From Steroidobacteraceae bacterium (GTDB taxonomy: Bacteria > Pseudomonadota > Gammaproteobacteria > Steroidobacterales > Steroidobacteraceae), in NCBI GenBank assembly GCA_017853555.1, contig JAFMJH010000005.1, forward strand, positions 58,165-122,164: a DNA stretch of 64,000 nucleotides. The letters run 5' to 3'. How positions within the stretch are numbered: the stretch's first letter is position 1; every line of letters begins with the position of its first letter. The position numbers were made by a program, and so were the translations under genes. Of this stretch, positions 16,801-25,691 are shown piece after piece. A model generated the notes under the pieces. It searched no databases, was not told the origin of the DNA, and was given only the letters and a program-made list of their open reading frames with translations.

Positions 16801-17895
16801 ATGACCATCGGCATCGTCGGCGGCGGTCAACTCGGCCGCATGCTGGCTCTGGCGGGCTACCCGCTCGGCCAGGATTTTTTGTTCCTCGACCGCTCGGCCG
16901 ATACGCCGGCGGGTCAGGTGGCGCCGTCGCTGGTAGGCGAATTCACCGATCGCAAATTGTTGCGTGCGCTCGCGGCGCGCAGCGAAGTGATCACCTTCGA
17001 TTGGGAAAACGTCTCGCTCGAAGGACTGCGGGCGCTCGGCCGCGCCGCGCGCATCGCGCCGCCACTCGCCGCACTCGCCGCTTCGCAAGATCGGATCGCC
17101 GAGAAAAAACTCTTCGCGCGGCTCGACATTCCGACTACGCGATATGCGGCGGTGAGTTCGGTCGCGACGTTGGTGCGCGCCTTGCGCGATGTCGGACTGC
17201 CGGGCGTACTCAAAACGCGACGCCTCGGTTATGACGGCAAAGGCCAGGCCGTGGTGCGCAACGTCGAGGAGGCCTGGCACGCCTACGAGCGCCTGCGCGG
17301 CGCGCCGCTCATCTACGAAGAATTCGTGCCGTTCGATTGCGAAGTGTCGATCATCGGCGCGCGCAACCGGCACGGCGAAATCGCCGTCTACCCGCTCAAT
17401 CACAATCGCCATCGAGAGGGCATCCTGCGCTTGACGCGTGCGCCGTACGGCACGGCCGCCTTGCAGGCACGCGCGACGCGACATCTGCGCCGCGTGCTCG
17501 AGCATTTCCGCTACGAAGGCATACTCAACATCGAGTTCTTCGTGCGCGGCGGTCGGTTGATCGCCAACGAAACCGCGCCGCGCGTCCACAACTCGGGGCA
17601 TTGGACCATCGAGGGTGCGGCGACGAGCCAGTTCGAAAATCATCTGCGCGCGATTTTGGGGTTGCCGCTCGGCGCGACCGGCATGCGCGGTCATGCCGCG
17701 ATGATCAATCTGATCGGCGAGTTGCCGGCACGCGAACTCGTGCTCGCCACGCCCGAAGCGCATTGGCACGATTACGGCAAAAAACCGCGCCCGGGCCGCA
17801 AAGTGGGGCACGTCACGGTACTCGCCGCAAATGCCGCACGGCGCGATGCCACCGCACGCAAACTGTTGCGCGCGATCGATCCGGCGAGTCTCTAG
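16801..17895 (+). CDS. purK: 5-(carboxyamino)imidazole ribonucleotide synthase
   Basis: A 364-aa ATP-grasp enzyme making N5-CAIR from AIR, bicarbonate and ATP for PurE. Motifs: [20 protein letters not shown] at the N-terminus, [13 protein letters not shown] (ATP-grasp loop), [12 protein letters not shown] and [15 protein letters not shown]. It is downstream of purE with a 16-nt gap, and its stop overlaps the tldD stop region by 4 bp. Confidence 0.97.
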   Translation: MTIGIVGGGQLGRMLALAGYPLGQDFLFLDRSADTPAGQVAPSLVGEFTDRKLLRALAARSEVITFDWENVSLEGLRALGRAARIAPPLAALAASQDRIAEKKLFARLDIPTTRYAAVSSVATLVRALRDVGLPGVLKTRRLGYDGKGQAVVRNVEEAWHAYERLRGAPLIYEEFVPFDCEVSIIGARNRHGEIAVYPLNHNRHREGILRLTRAPYGTAALQARATRHLRRVLEHFRYEGILNIEFFVRGGRLIANETAPRVHNSGHWTIEGAATSQFENHLRAILGLPLGATGMRGHAAMINLIGELPARELVLATPEAHWHDYGKKPRPGRKVGHVTVLAANAARRDATARKLLRAIDPASL

Positions 17896-19346
17896 CCCGT
17901 ACCGCCGACGGTGAGGTTGTCGATGCGCAGCGTCGGCTGACCGACGCCGACGGGCACGCTCTGCCCTTCTTTGCCGCAGGTACCGATGCCGTCGTCGAGT
18001 TTGAGGTCGTTGCCGACCATCGACACCCGCGTCAGCACGTCGGGGCCGTTGCCGATCAGCGTCGCGCCTTTGATCGGCGCGCCGACCCGGCCGTTCTCGA
18101 TCAGATACGCCTCGGCCGCCGAAAACACGAACTTGCCCGAGGTGATGTCGACCTGACCGCCGCCGAAGTTCACCGCGTAGATGCCTTTGTCGACCGACGC
18201 GATGATTTCTTTGGGGTCGTGGGGACCCGGACGCATGTAGGTGTTGGTCATGCGCGGCAAGGTCATGTGGGCAAACGATTCGCGACGGCCATTGCCCGTC
18301 GACCGCGTCCCCATCAGACGCGCGTTCAGTTTGTCCTGCAGATAACCTTTGAGGATGCCGTTCTCGATCAGCGTGGTGCAAGTGGTCGGCGTGCCTTCGT
18401 CGTCGACGTTCAAAGATCCGCGCCGCGCGGAAATCGTGCCGTCGTCGACGACGGTGCAATGCTCGGAGGCGACGCGTTCGCCGATCCGGTTGCTGAACGC
18501 CGAAGTACCCTTGCGATTGAAGTCGCCCTCGAGACCGTGACCGATCGCCTCGTGCAACAACACGCCGGGCCAACCCGGGCCGAGCACGACTGTCATCGCG
18601 CCGGCGGGTGCCGGCACGGCATCGAGGTTGACCATCGCTTGTCGAGCCGCCTCGCGCCCGAGCGCGAGCGGCCGATCGTTGGCGACCAGTTCGGCGAGCG
18701 AATAACGACCGCCCATGCCGGAGAACCCGACTTCGCGACGCCCGTCGCGCTCGGCGATCACCGACACGTTGAATCTCACCAGCGGACGCACGTCCGCGGC
18801 CCAGGTGCCGTCGCTGGCCGCGAGCAACACCACGTTGTACGACGCGGACACCGAGGCCATCACCTGCACGATGCAGGGATCGATGCGCCGCGTCTCGCGA
18901 TCGACCTTCTCGAGCCAACGCACTTTGTCGTCGTCGGACAAGGTCGCGCCCGGATCTTTGGGCAGATAGAGGTGATGGCCGCTCGCACGCGTCATCACCG
19001 GCACGCGCCCTTGGCCACCCGCGGCGGCGATGGCGCGCGCCGCATGCGCCGCTTCGTCGAGCGCACCGGCGAGGATTTCGTCGGAGTACGCGAAACCCGT
19101 TTTCTCGCCCGCAAGCGCGCGCACGCCCACGCCCTGTTCGATGTTGGCGCTGCCTTCTTTGACGATGCCGTCTTCGAGTGACCACGACTCGTCGCGCGCC
19201 AATTGGAAATAGATGTCGGCGGCGTCGACCTGCGACTGCATCACCGTGGCCAGTGCGCGCTCGACGTGCGCCTCGTCGAGACCGGCGGGCGCGAGGATCA
19301 GCTCGCGAGCGAGTTGGAAGGGATCGGCGGTGGTAGCGTTGCTCAT
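17892..19346 (-). CDS. tldD: metalloprotease TldD
   Basis: A 484-aa TldD, the zinc-binding partner of TldE/PmbA. The metal and catalytic motif [18 protein letters not shown] (HExxxH) is intact. Other family segments are [13 protein letters not shown] and TNTYMRPG. The ATG at 19346 is preferred over a longer frame; GATAAT lies 6 nt before it. It is the last gene of the run holA-nadD-rsfS-rlmH-maf-rng-nitrilase-tldD. In E. coli yhdP separates rng and tldD; here that large gene is absent. TldD/E is implicated in processing modified peptides such as microcin B17, but no such precursor lies in the window. Confidence 0.95.
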   Translation of the reverse strand: MSNATTADPFQLARELILAPAGLDEAHVERALATVMQSQVDAADIYFQLARDESWSLEDGIVKEGSANIEQGVGVRALAGEKTGFAYSDEILAGALDEAAHAARAIAAAGGQGRVPVMTRASGHHLYLPKDPGATLSDDDKVRWLEKVDRETRRIDPCIVQVMASVSASYNVVLLAASDGTWAADVRPLVRFNVSVIAERDGRREVGFSGMGGRYSLAELVANDRPLALGREAARQAMVNLDAVPAPAGAMTVVLGPGWPGVLLHEAIGHGLEGDFNRKGTSAFSNRIGERVASEHCTVVDDGTISARRGSLNVDDEGTPTTCTTLIENGILKGYLQDKLNARLMGTRSTGNGRRESFAHMTLPRMTNTYMRPGPHDPKEIIASVDKGIYAVNFGGGQVDITSGKFVFSAAEAYLIENGRVGAPIKGATLIGNGPDVLTRVSMVGNDLKLDDGIGTCGKEGQSVPVGVGQPTLRIDNLTVGGTG

Positions 19347-19352
19347 GCCTGC

Positions 19353-19358
19353 ATTATC
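19353..19358 (-). promoter_or_regulatory. -10-like hexamer before tldD, leaderless arrangement
   Basis: GATAAT on the minus strand ends 6 nt before the tldD ATG, just after the nitrilase stop. It could be an internal promoter, or chance. Confidence 0.35.
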
Positions 19359-19369
19359 GCAGACCGGGC

Positions 19370-20176
19370 TCAAAGACGGCGGTGCGCCAGCGCAGGAAAT
19401 CCGCCACGGACCTCGGCCTGGGAGCCGCCATCGAGGGCGGCGATCACCACGCCCTCGCCCTCGGGTCGGCGCGCGAGCACCCGCCCCCAATGGTCGATGA
19501 TCAGGCTGTCGCCGTACGTCTCGCGGCCGTTGCTGTGCCGCCCCCATTGACCGGCCGCGACGACGCCGGCGAGATTTTCGATGGCGCGCGCACGCAGCAG
19601 CACTTCCCAGTGCGCCCGACCGGTCGGCACGGTGAACGCCGACGGCACGGTGAACCACGTCGCGCCCTCGGCCGCCATGCGACGAAAGAGCTCGGGAAAT
19701 CGCAAGTCGTAACAGACCGCAAGACCCAAGCGGCCGTGGGGCGTATCGACCACGCGTATGACATCACCGGGCGCGATGTAGCGCGACTCGCGGTGACTCT
19801 CGCTGTTGCCCGGTACGTCGACGTCGAACAAATGCATCTTGTCGTAGCGCGCGACCTGACGCCCCTCGGCATCGAACACCAGCGACGCGGCCGCAACCCG
19901 CTCCTCGCCCGCGATCGCCATCGGCATCGTGCCGGCGACGATCCACAGGCGCAGCTCGCGCGCGAGCCGCACGAGCGTCGACTGGATGGGTCCTGCACCC
20001 TCGGGCTCGGCGACGGCGAGCTTGTCGCGATCGCGCAAACCCATGAAGGCGAAATTCTCGGGCAGCACCGCAAGGCTCGCGCCGCCCGCGGCCGCCTCGC
20101 GCAGCAAGCGCTCGGCAGTCTGCAGATTGCGGGCGACGTCGTCGCCGGAAGTCATTTGTACCGCGGCGATGCTCAT
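19370..20176 (-). CDS. carbon-nitrogen hydrolase (nitrilase superfamily, Nit1/YbeM-like)
   Basis: A 268-aa nitrilase-fold amidase. The Glu-Lys-Cys triad is visible: [11 protein letters not shown] (Glu), [10 protein letters not shown] (Lys) and [15 protein letters not shown] (Cys). The sequence is closest to the Nit1/NitFhit-type branch, whose members act as deaminated-glutathione amidase (repair of a transaminase side product), so that is the likeliest activity by inference. The ATG overlaps the rng stop by 4 bp, and tldD follows after 23 nt. The rng-nitrilase-tldD order is common in non-enteric gammaproteobacteria. Confidence 0.9.
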   Translation of the reverse strand: MSIAAVQMTSGDDVARNLQTAERLLREAAAGGASLAVLPENFAFMGLRDRDKLAVAEPEGAGPIQSTLVRLARELRLWIVAGTMPMAIAGEERVAAASLVFDAEGRQVARYDKMHLFDVDVPGNSESHRESRYIAPGDVIRVVDTPHGRLGLAVCYDLRFPELFRRMAAEGATWFTVPSAFTVPTGRAHWEVLLRARAIENLAGVVAAGQWGRHSNGRETYGDSLIIDHWGRVLARRPEGEGVVIAALDGGSQAEVRGGFPALAHRRL

Positions 20177-21693
20177 ACGAGCACCACGTCGTAGCGATCG
20201 ATGGCGTACAAAGATTCGGCTTGCAAACGGATCGGGCGACCGAGCCCCGACTCGAGCTCCGCGAGCACCGTCGAGCCCTCGCCGAGCAGGCGCTCGACGA
20301 CGTCCTGATGCGCGAGCACCAGGAGCTCGCGGCTGTCGAACTGGCGCGCCTGGCGCTGCAGTTCGCGGAAGATGTCCTGGCAGACGGTTTCGATCGAACG
20401 CACGGAGCCGTGCCCTTCGCACACCGGACACACCTCGCACAGCAGATGCTCGAGGCTCTCGCGCGTGCGCTTGCGGGTCATCTCGACGAGACCCAGGGCG
20501 GAGAGCGGCGCGACTTGCGTTTGCGCGTGGTCGGCGAGGAGCGCCTGCTGCAAGGCCGCGAGCACCTGCGTGCGATGTGCTTCGTCGACCATGTCGATGA
20601 AGTCGATGATGATGATGCCGCCGAGATTGCGCAGCCGCAGTTGCCGCGCGATCGCCACCGCCGCCTCGAGATTGGTGCGGAAGATGGTGTCCTCGAGATT
20701 GCGGTGCCCGACGAAACCGCCGGTGTTCACGTCGATGGTGGTCATCGATTCGGTTTGATCGATGACCAGATGACCGCCCGACTTGAGCGCGACTTTGCGC
20801 TCGAGTGCGCGGTTTATTTCCTCTTCGACGCCGTGCAGATCGAAAATCGGCCGCGGCCCCGCGTGCAGTTCGAGAACGGGCGCGCCGTTCGGAATGAAGT
20901 CGCGCACGAACTTTTGCAACCGAGCGAGCTCGTCGGCATCGTCGACCAACACCCGCAACACGCCGCGGCCGAGTTCGTCGCGCAACATGCGCAGCCCGAG
21001 CGGCAGATCTTCGTGCACCAACTCGCCCGGCGACGCGCGCAGCGAACGCTCGCGCACGTGCGACCACAAGCGCTCGAGATAGGCGAGATCCGCGCGCAAG
21101 CGATCGGCATCGACGCCGTGGGCCGCCGTGCGCACGATGTAACCGCCGGCGTGACCGTCGCTGACCATCTGCTGCACGATTTCGCGCAAGCGCGTGCGTT
21201 CGGCTTCGTCCTCGATGCGCGCCGAGATGCCGATGCCGTGCCCGCGCGGCATGAACACCAGATAGCGCGAAGGCAAAGAAATGAAGGTGGTCAGGCGCGC
21301 GCCTTTGCCGCCCATCGGATCTTTGACCACCTGCACCACGATGTCGTCGCCGCCGCTCACCAGACGACGGATGTCCTCGCTGCGTTCGCGCTCGTCCGGC
21401 GGCGGACCCGGAGGACCGCCGGATGCTCCGGTGGCGGCGACGCGCTGCGCATCGAACCGCATGTCCGGCGCGACGATGTCGTCGACGTGCAAAAACGCCG
21501 TGCGCGCGAGCCCGACCTCGACGAAGGCCGCCTGCATGCCGGGCAGCACCCGTTGCACGCGCCCTTTGTAGACGTTGCCGACGAGTCCGCGACGACTCTC
21601 GCGCTCGATGAAGACTTCCTGCAGCACGCCCCCCTCGAGCAGCGCGGCACGTACTTCGCGCGGGGCGACGTTGATGAGAATTTCGGCGCTCAT
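20173..21693 (-). CDS. rng: ribonuclease G
   Basis: A 506-aa RNase G/E family endonuclease, which trims the 5' end of 16S rRNA and initiates decay of some mRNAs. The N-terminus AEILINVAPREVRAALLEGG and an S1 domain (about 35-130) interrupted by a Gly/Pro-rich loop are followed by the catalytic part, with TTIDVNTGGFVGHRNLEDT and IIIIDFIDMVDEAHR supplying the magnesium Asp residues. The zinc-link CPVCEGHG sits near residue 405. Length fits RNase G (489 aa), without the long scaffold of RNase E. The ATG overlaps the maf stop. Confidence 0.95.
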   Translation of the reverse strand: MSAEILINVAPREVRAALLEGGVLQEVFIERESRRGLVGNVYKGRVQRVLPGMQAAFVEVGLARTAFLHVDDIVAPDMRFDAQRVAATGASGGPPGPPPDERERSEDIRRLVSGGDDIVVQVVKDPMGGKGARLTTFISLPSRYLVFMPRGHGIGISARIEDEAERTRLREIVQQMVSDGHAGGYIVRTAAHGVDADRLRADLAYLERLWSHVRERSLRASPGELVHEDLPLGLRMLRDELGRGVLRVLVDDADELARLQKFVRDFIPNGAPVLELHAGPRPIFDLHGVEEEINRALERKVALKSGGHLVIDQTESMTTIDVNTGGFVGHRNLEDTIFRTNLEAAVAIARQLRLRNLGGIIIIDFIDMVDEAHRTQVLAALQQALLADHAQTQVAPLSALGLVEMTRKRTRESLEHLLCEVCPVCEGHGSVRSIETVCQDIFRELQRQARQFDSRELLVLAHQDVVERLLGEGSTVLAELESGLGRPIRLQAESLYAIDRYDVVLV

Positions 21694-22301
21694 GAGGTGC
21701 GAGCGTGCCACAGCGGCACGCCGGCCGCGATCAAAAGTCCGGCCGTCTCGTGCAGCGGCAATCCCATCACGCCGGAATAGCTGCCGACGAGTTCGGTCAC
21801 GAACACCGCACCATACCCCTGGATTGCATAACCGCCCGCTTTGTCGCAGGGCTCGCCCGTCTGCCAGTATCGCTCGATCTCGGCATCGTCCAGCTCGCGA
21901 AACCGTACCCGCGAAATCGACAGGCGCAGCGCGCGACCCCCGTCGTGCGCGAGCGCGACCGCCGACAGCACGCGATGCTCGCGGCCCGAGAGCTTGCGCA
22001 ACATCCGGCCGAAATCCGCGCGCTCGGCCGGCTTGCCGAGCACCGCACCCTCCACCACCACGGTGGTGTCGGCGGCGAGCACCGGCAAGCGCGCGCCCGA
22101 TGCCGCACGCGGCGCATCGATCGCATCGAACACGGCTGCGGCCTTGGCGAGCGCGAGGCGCTGCACGTACGCCTCCGGGGTTTCATCGGCGTGCAGACTT
22201 TCGTCGACGTCCGGGACTCGCACGCAGTGCGCGACGCCGATCTGGTGCAACAGTTCGCGACGTCGCGGCGACGCCGACGCGAGGCAGAGTACGTCAGTCA
22301 C
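21690..22301 (-). CDS. maf: Maf family nucleotide pyrophosphatase
   Basis: A 203-aa Maf/YhdE-like protein that hydrolyses non-canonical or UTP/dTTP-type nucleotides as a house-cleaning enzyme. Conserved motifs: LASASPRRRELL at the N-terminus, DTTVVVEGAVLGKP, and DKAGGYAIQGYGAVFV. Translation most likely starts at GTG 22301, which overlaps the rlmH stop by 8 bp (GTGACTGA); the longer frame runs inside rlmH. The rlmH-maf-rng order is conserved in the class. Confidence 0.93.
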   Translation of the reverse strand: MTDVLCLASASPRRRELLHQIGVAHCVRVPDVDESLHADETPEAYVQRLALAKAAAVFDAIDAPRAASGARLPVLAADTTVVVEGAVLGKPAERADFGRMLRKLSGREHRVLSAVALAHDGGRALRLSISRVRFRELDDAEIERYWQTGEPCDKAGGYAIQGYGAVFVTELVGSYSGVMGLPLHETAGLLIAAGVPLWHARTS

Positions 22302-22764
22302 GGTGATACGGATGTCCGAGCAAAAGACTTTGCGCGCGATAGAGTTGCTCGACCAGCACCACGCGCGCAAGGCCGTGCGGCAGCGTCAAGGCACCGAGCG
22401 ACCAGCTCTCCGTCGCCCGCGCGCGCACCGCTGCCGCGTGCCCGTCGGGACCGCCGATCAGCAGCGCGAGATCCGGGTGCTCGGCGCCGAGCGTCGCCAG
22501 ACGCTGCGCGAATGCACGCGTCGTGAACGACTTGCCGCGCTCGTCGAGCAACACCACGGCTTCGCGATCTTTGAGCGCCTCGAGCACGCGCTCGCCCTCT
22601 TTTTCGATGGCGCGCGCAACGTCTCCGCTCGCGCTACGCGGGCCGGGCTCGAGCGCGACGAGCTCGAGTCGCCACGGCGGCTTGATGCGTTTTTGGTATT
22701 CGGCGACCGCGGCATCGACCCAAGTCGGCTGTCGCGCACCGACGGCCAGAATGCGCAGACGCAT
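22294..22764 (-). CDS. rlmH: 23S rRNA pseudouridine-1915 N3-methyltransferase
   Basis: A 156-aa SPOUT-class methyltransferase (RlmH/YbeA) acting on helix 69 of 23S rRNA in the assembled 70S ribosome. The SAM-binding knot is visible as LALLIGGPDGH and the C-terminal HGLARVVLVEQLYRAQSLL. Length matches E. coli (155 aa). It follows rsfS after a 27-nt gap, the standard arrangement. Confidence 0.96.
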   Translation of the reverse strand: MRLRILAVGARQPTWVDAAVAEYQKRIKPPWRLELVALEPGPRSASGDVARAIEKEGERVLEALKDREAVVLLDERGKSFTTRAFAQRLATLGAEHPDLALLIGGPDGHAAAVRARATESWSLGALTLPHGLARVVLVEQLYRAQSLLLGHPYHRD

Positions 22765-22791
22765 GACGGGTCGAACGCGCGTGCGTGACGG

Positions 22792-23313
22792 TCAGGCGCG
22801 CGGGCTGCGGCGCCGCGCGGGGGCTGCGGACTTTTTGCCTTTGGCCTTGGCGGCACGGACGGGCTTGCCCTTGCCTTTGGCCTTCGCTTTTTTCGGAACA
22901 CCCGCCTTGCGCGGCGTGCGGCGCGCCGGTTTTTGCGCATCCGGACGCGGCGCCTGTTCCCAGAGTTGTTCGAGTTGGTAGAACTCGCGCGTGCGCGGCA
23001 ACATCAAATGCACCATCACGTCGGGCAGGTCGACCAGCACCCACTCGCCTTGGTCGGCACCCTCGATGCCGAGCGGTCTTTGACCGGCCGCTTTGCACAT
23101 CTGCACCACGCGATCACCGATCGCACGCAAATGCCGATCGGAATTTCCGCTCGCCACGACCATGAAATCGGCGACGTCATTGAAGCCGCGCACGTCGATG
23201 TAACGCACGTCCACGGCTTTCATGTCTTCGAGGGCGGCGCGTACGACGGCCAAAGCGGCGGGCTCGCCGGCGATGCGGCGTGCGGCGGGGCGCGGGGACT
23301 TGCGACTGGTCAT
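22792..23313 (-). CDS. rsfS: ribosome silencing factor RsfS with basic C-terminal tail
   Basis: A 173-aa protein. Residues ~20-120 form the RsfS/YbeB domain, which binds L14 and blocks subunit joining in starvation; visible motifs are DVRYIDVRGFNDVADFMVVA and GEWVLVDLPDVMVHLM. A further ~45 residues, absent from E. coli RsfS (105 aa), are rich in Lys, Ala, Arg and Pro and probably bind rRNA. Gene order nadD-rsfS-rlmH is conserved. Confidence 0.94.
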   Translation of the reverse strand: MTSRKSPRPAARRIAGEPAALAVVRAALEDMKAVDVRYIDVRGFNDVADFMVVASGNSDRHLRAIGDRVVQMCKAAGQRPLGIEGADQGEWVLVDLPDVMVHLMLPRTREFYQLEQLWEQAPRPDAQKPARRTPRKAGVPKKAKAKGKGKPVRAAKAKGKKSAAPARRRSPRA

Positions 23314-23340
23314 GCGGTTGCGGTGGCGACTCCGTGTGCG

Positions 23341-23997
23341 TTAACGAGGTGAACGGCCGTGACGAGCATAACATCCCGTGTCACGGATGATCTCGCGCAC
23401 CGGCTCGGACACCAAAAATCGCGGGTCGCGACCCGAAACGATGATGTCACGCAAACCGGTCGAAGAAATCTCGAGTTGGGTGACGGCGTGCACGTGCACG
23501 CGACCTGCGATCGCGGCGTGCAGATCGCGCACCACGCGCGTCGCGCGGTTGGCGAGCAACGCACCGAGCACGCCTTCGGCCGGCATCTGCCAGCCCGGAC
23601 GATGCGCCACGACCAGATGCGCAAGCTCGACGATGCGCTCCCACTCGCGCCAACTAGGCAGACCGAGAAAGGCATCCATCCCGAGCAGCAGACACAACGG
23701 ACGCGTGGGCCATTCGGCACGCAGTTCGCGCAGGGTATCGACCGTGTAGGTCACGCCGGTGCGATACACCTCGCGATCGTCCACCACGAACCCCGGCTGA
23801 TCGGCCACCGCGGCGCGCACCATAGCAAGCCGCAAGCCGGGATCGGCAAGCGGCGCATCGCGATGCCCCGGATTCCCTGCGGGTATCCACCGCACTTCCG
23901 CCAGCGACAACTCCTGCAGCAATTCGAAACCGGTGCGCAGGTGACCTACGTGGATGGGATCGAAAGTGCCGCCGAAAATTCCGATCGGACCGTTCAT
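23341..23997 (-). CDS. nadD: nicotinate-nucleotide adenylyltransferase
   Basis: A 218-aa NadD, adenylating nicotinate mononucleotide in NAD synthesis. The nucleotidyltransferase motif GIFGGTFDPIHVGHLR and the C-terminal ISSTGLRD (ISSTxxR) loop are both present. The ATG at 23997 overlaps the holA stop by 4 bp and gives the expected N-terminus. Confidence 0.96.
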   Translation of the reverse strand: MNGPIGIFGGTFDPIHVGHLRTGFELLQELSLAEVRWIPAGNPGHRDAPLADPGLRLAMVRAAVADQPGFVVDDREVYRTGVTYTVDTLRELRAEWPTRPLCLLLGMDAFLGLPSWREWERIVELAHLVVAHRPGWQMPAEGVLGALLANRATRVVRDLHAAIAGRVHVHAVTQLEISSTGLRDIIVSGRDPRFLVSEPVREIIRDTGCYARHGRSPR

Positions 23998-24992
23998 GCG
24001 ATGCGCGTGCCGCAAAACTCGGTGCACAGCAGCAGCATCTCGTCCCAGGGGTCGCCTGCGAGACGACCTTTGATCATGCGATCGGCGCGCAACGCGCGCG
24101 AGGCGAGTCGCGCAAACGGCAAACGCGCGGCACGCGGACGTGCCCGCTCGAGTGCGGCGAGTTGTTGCGGCGGCATGCGCGGGCCCGGCCGTCGCGACGG
24201 ATCATCGCCACGTTTGAGCGACCACATGTTGCGCAGTTCGCGCACCAAAGACCACAACACCAACGTGGGCTCGACGCCCTCGCCGCGCAATCCGGCGACG
24301 ACGCGCGCGGCCCGCACGGCATCACCCGTGACCACGGCTTCGCCAAGCGCGAACACGTCGTAACGCGCGCTCTGCGCGACGGCGCCCTGCACGGCTTGCA
24401 CATCGACGCGGCCGGCCGACACCAGCAATTTCAATTTTTCGACTTCCTGCTGCGCGGCCAGCAGATTGCCCTCGACTCGTGCCGCGAGCAGCGTGAGCGC
24501 ATCGCCGGTGAGTTCGAGACCCGCTTGCTTGCAGCGCGCCGCGAGCCAGGTTTCCAGTTGGCGCGGACCGACTTCCCACACCGGCAACCACACGCCGCGC
24601 GCTTCCACCGCCTTCACCCACGCCGTCGCCTGCACTGCGGGGTCGAGTCGCGGCGTGATGATCAGCAGCAACGTATCGTCGCCCGCCGATTCGATGAGTC
24701 GCACCAAAGCGGCGCCGCCTTCTTTGCCGGCTTTGCCGGAGAAGCGGATCTCCAGGATGCGACGATCGCCGAACAAAGACAGCGACCCCGAGGCCGCGAC
24801 CACGTCCGCCCAATCGGCACTGCGTTCGGGAAAGTGCACGTCGCGTTCGACGTGACCCGCCGCACGCGCCGCCGCGCGAATCGCATCGGCGGCCTCGCCG
24901 ACCAACAAATCTTCGTCACCCGACAGCAGATACGCCGGGGCGAGTTTTCCCGGGCGCAGATGGGTGGCGAGGCTGTCGAGCGTCAGTTTCAT
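23994..24992 (-). CDS. holA: DNA polymerase III subunit delta
   Basis: A 332-aa HolA, the wrench of the clamp loader that opens the beta ring. Family features are YLLSGDEDLLVGEAADAIR at the N-terminus, a delta domain with PRLDPAVQATAW, and the C-terminal helical collar region. In E. coli holA follows leuS and lptE; here those genes lie 5 kb away beyond an oppositely oriented block, so holA heads its own transcript. GATAAT lies 8 nt before the ATG. Confidence 0.93.
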   Translation of the reverse strand: MKLTLDSLATHLRPGKLAPAYLLSGDEDLLVGEAADAIRAAARAAGHVERDVHFPERSADWADVVAASGSLSLFGDRRILEIRFSGKAGKEGGAALVRLIESAGDDTLLLIITPRLDPAVQATAWVKAVEARGVWLPVWEVGPRQLETWLAARCKQAGLELTGDALTLLAARVEGNLLAAQQEVEKLKLLVSAGRVDVQAVQGAVAQSARYDVFALGEAVVTGDAVRAARVVAGLRGEGVEPTLVLWSLVRELRNMWSLKRGDDPSRRPGPRMPPQQLAALERARPRAARLPFARLASRALRADRMIKGRLAGDPWDEMLLLCTEFCGTRIA

Positions 24993-25000
24993 GTGGCGTG

Positions 25001-25006
25001 ATTATC
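25001..25006 (-). promoter_or_regulatory. holA -10 hexamer, near-leaderless arrangement
   Basis: GATAAT on the minus strand ends 8 nt before the holA ATG, so the leader would be only 1-2 nt. It heads the long holA-to-tldD gene run. Confidence 0.45.
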
Positions 25007-25054
25007 CGTCAGCGGCCCGACCGGGAACCATGTGCCGGCTCGAACGGTCTCACC

Positions 25055-25069
25055 TGATATAGTGTAACA
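25055..25069 (+). promoter_or_regulatory. candidate Zur box overlapping the zrgA-like promoter
   Basis: The 15 bp read on the minus strand are TGTTACACTATATCA; the gammaproteobacterial Zur core I recall is TGTTATANTATAACA, so 12 of 14 defined positions agree. It overlaps the -10 TATAGT (25058-25063), the ideal place for zinc-dependent repression. A ribosome site (TTTGGAGG) and the ATG at 25092 follow. The consensus is from memory, not a search. Confidence 0.6.
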
Positions 25070-25091
25070 GTCGTCCCTTTGGAGGCCGCGC

Positions 25092-25652
25092 ATGCCGCAC
25101 CGAATCGTCTCACGGCTATCCCTGCTCGCCTTGCTCGCGATGCTCGCGCCCACGCTCTCGGTCGGCGAGGAGTTCGAGCAACACGACGCACACGAACATG
25201 GCCGCGTCACCCTGGACGTCGCACTCGAAGGCGGCACCTTGGTGGTCGAGTGGTCGGCGCCCGCCTTGCAGGTCGTCGGCTTCGAGCATGCGCCGCGCAC
25301 CGAGGCCGAGCGTGCGGCGCTCGCCAGCGCCACGGCCTGGATCAACCGCGGCAACGGTGTGGTCGGCGTGCCGCCGGCAGCCCGCTGCCGCTTGCGCAGC
25401 ATCCAGCATGCGCCACCGACGCTCGCCGGCCATCGCGATGCTGCGGGGAAAACCGATCACGACGCGGAACACGCGGACTTTCGGGCCCGCGTGAGCTACG
25501 AGTGTGCGGCGCCGGCGGCGCTCACGTGGCTCGAGCCCTGGGTATTGCGGCAATTGCGGGGCGTCGAGCGCGTCGAAATCAATCTCGTCGCGCCGGGCCT
25601 GCAGCGGCAGTCGACCGGCGCCTCCGCCGAAACGCGGGTGCCGCTGCGCTGA
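25092..25652 (+). CDS. zrgA: ZrgA-like periplasmic zinc-binding protein (DUF2796)
   Basis: A 186-aa secreted protein with a Sec signal peptide (RLSLLALLAMLAPTLS, cleavage near residue 24). The mature protein starts with an Asp/His cluster (EQHDAHEHGRVTLDVALEG), the mark of DUF2796/ZrgA, and has a second His/Asp loop (DHDAEHADF) at about 123-131, plus two or three cysteines. ZrgA of Vibrio cholerae is the zinc-binding component of the ZrgABCDE uptake system. Next to it lie ABC ATPase, permease and DUF3299 genes on the same strand, matching such a system. TATAGT and a Zur-like box precede it. Confidence 0.85.
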   Translation: MPHRIVSRLSLLALLAMLAPTLSVGEEFEQHDAHEHGRVTLDVALEGGTLVVEWSAPALQVVGFEHAPRTEAERAALASATAWINRGNGVVGVPPAARCRLRSIQHAPPTLAGHRDAAGKTDHDAEHADFRARVSYECAAPAALTWLEPWVLRQLRGVERVEINLVAPGLQRQSTGASAETRVPLR

Positions 25653-25678
25653 TGCCGGCGCACCGGCGACGCTCGCGC

Positions 25679-25684
25679 TAACAT
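25679..25684 (+). promoter_or_regulatory. -10-like hexamer before the ABC ATPase
   Basis: TAACAT ends 7 nt before the ATPase ATG at 25692. It could provide a leaderless transcript in addition to read-through from zrgA; evidence is weak. Confidence 0.3.
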
Positions 25685-25691
25685 CCGCCCG

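Noticed and set aside
18289..18320. Possible frameshift within tldD
   Set aside because: The full TldD frame is continuous from 19346 to 17892 with all motifs, so no disruption exists.
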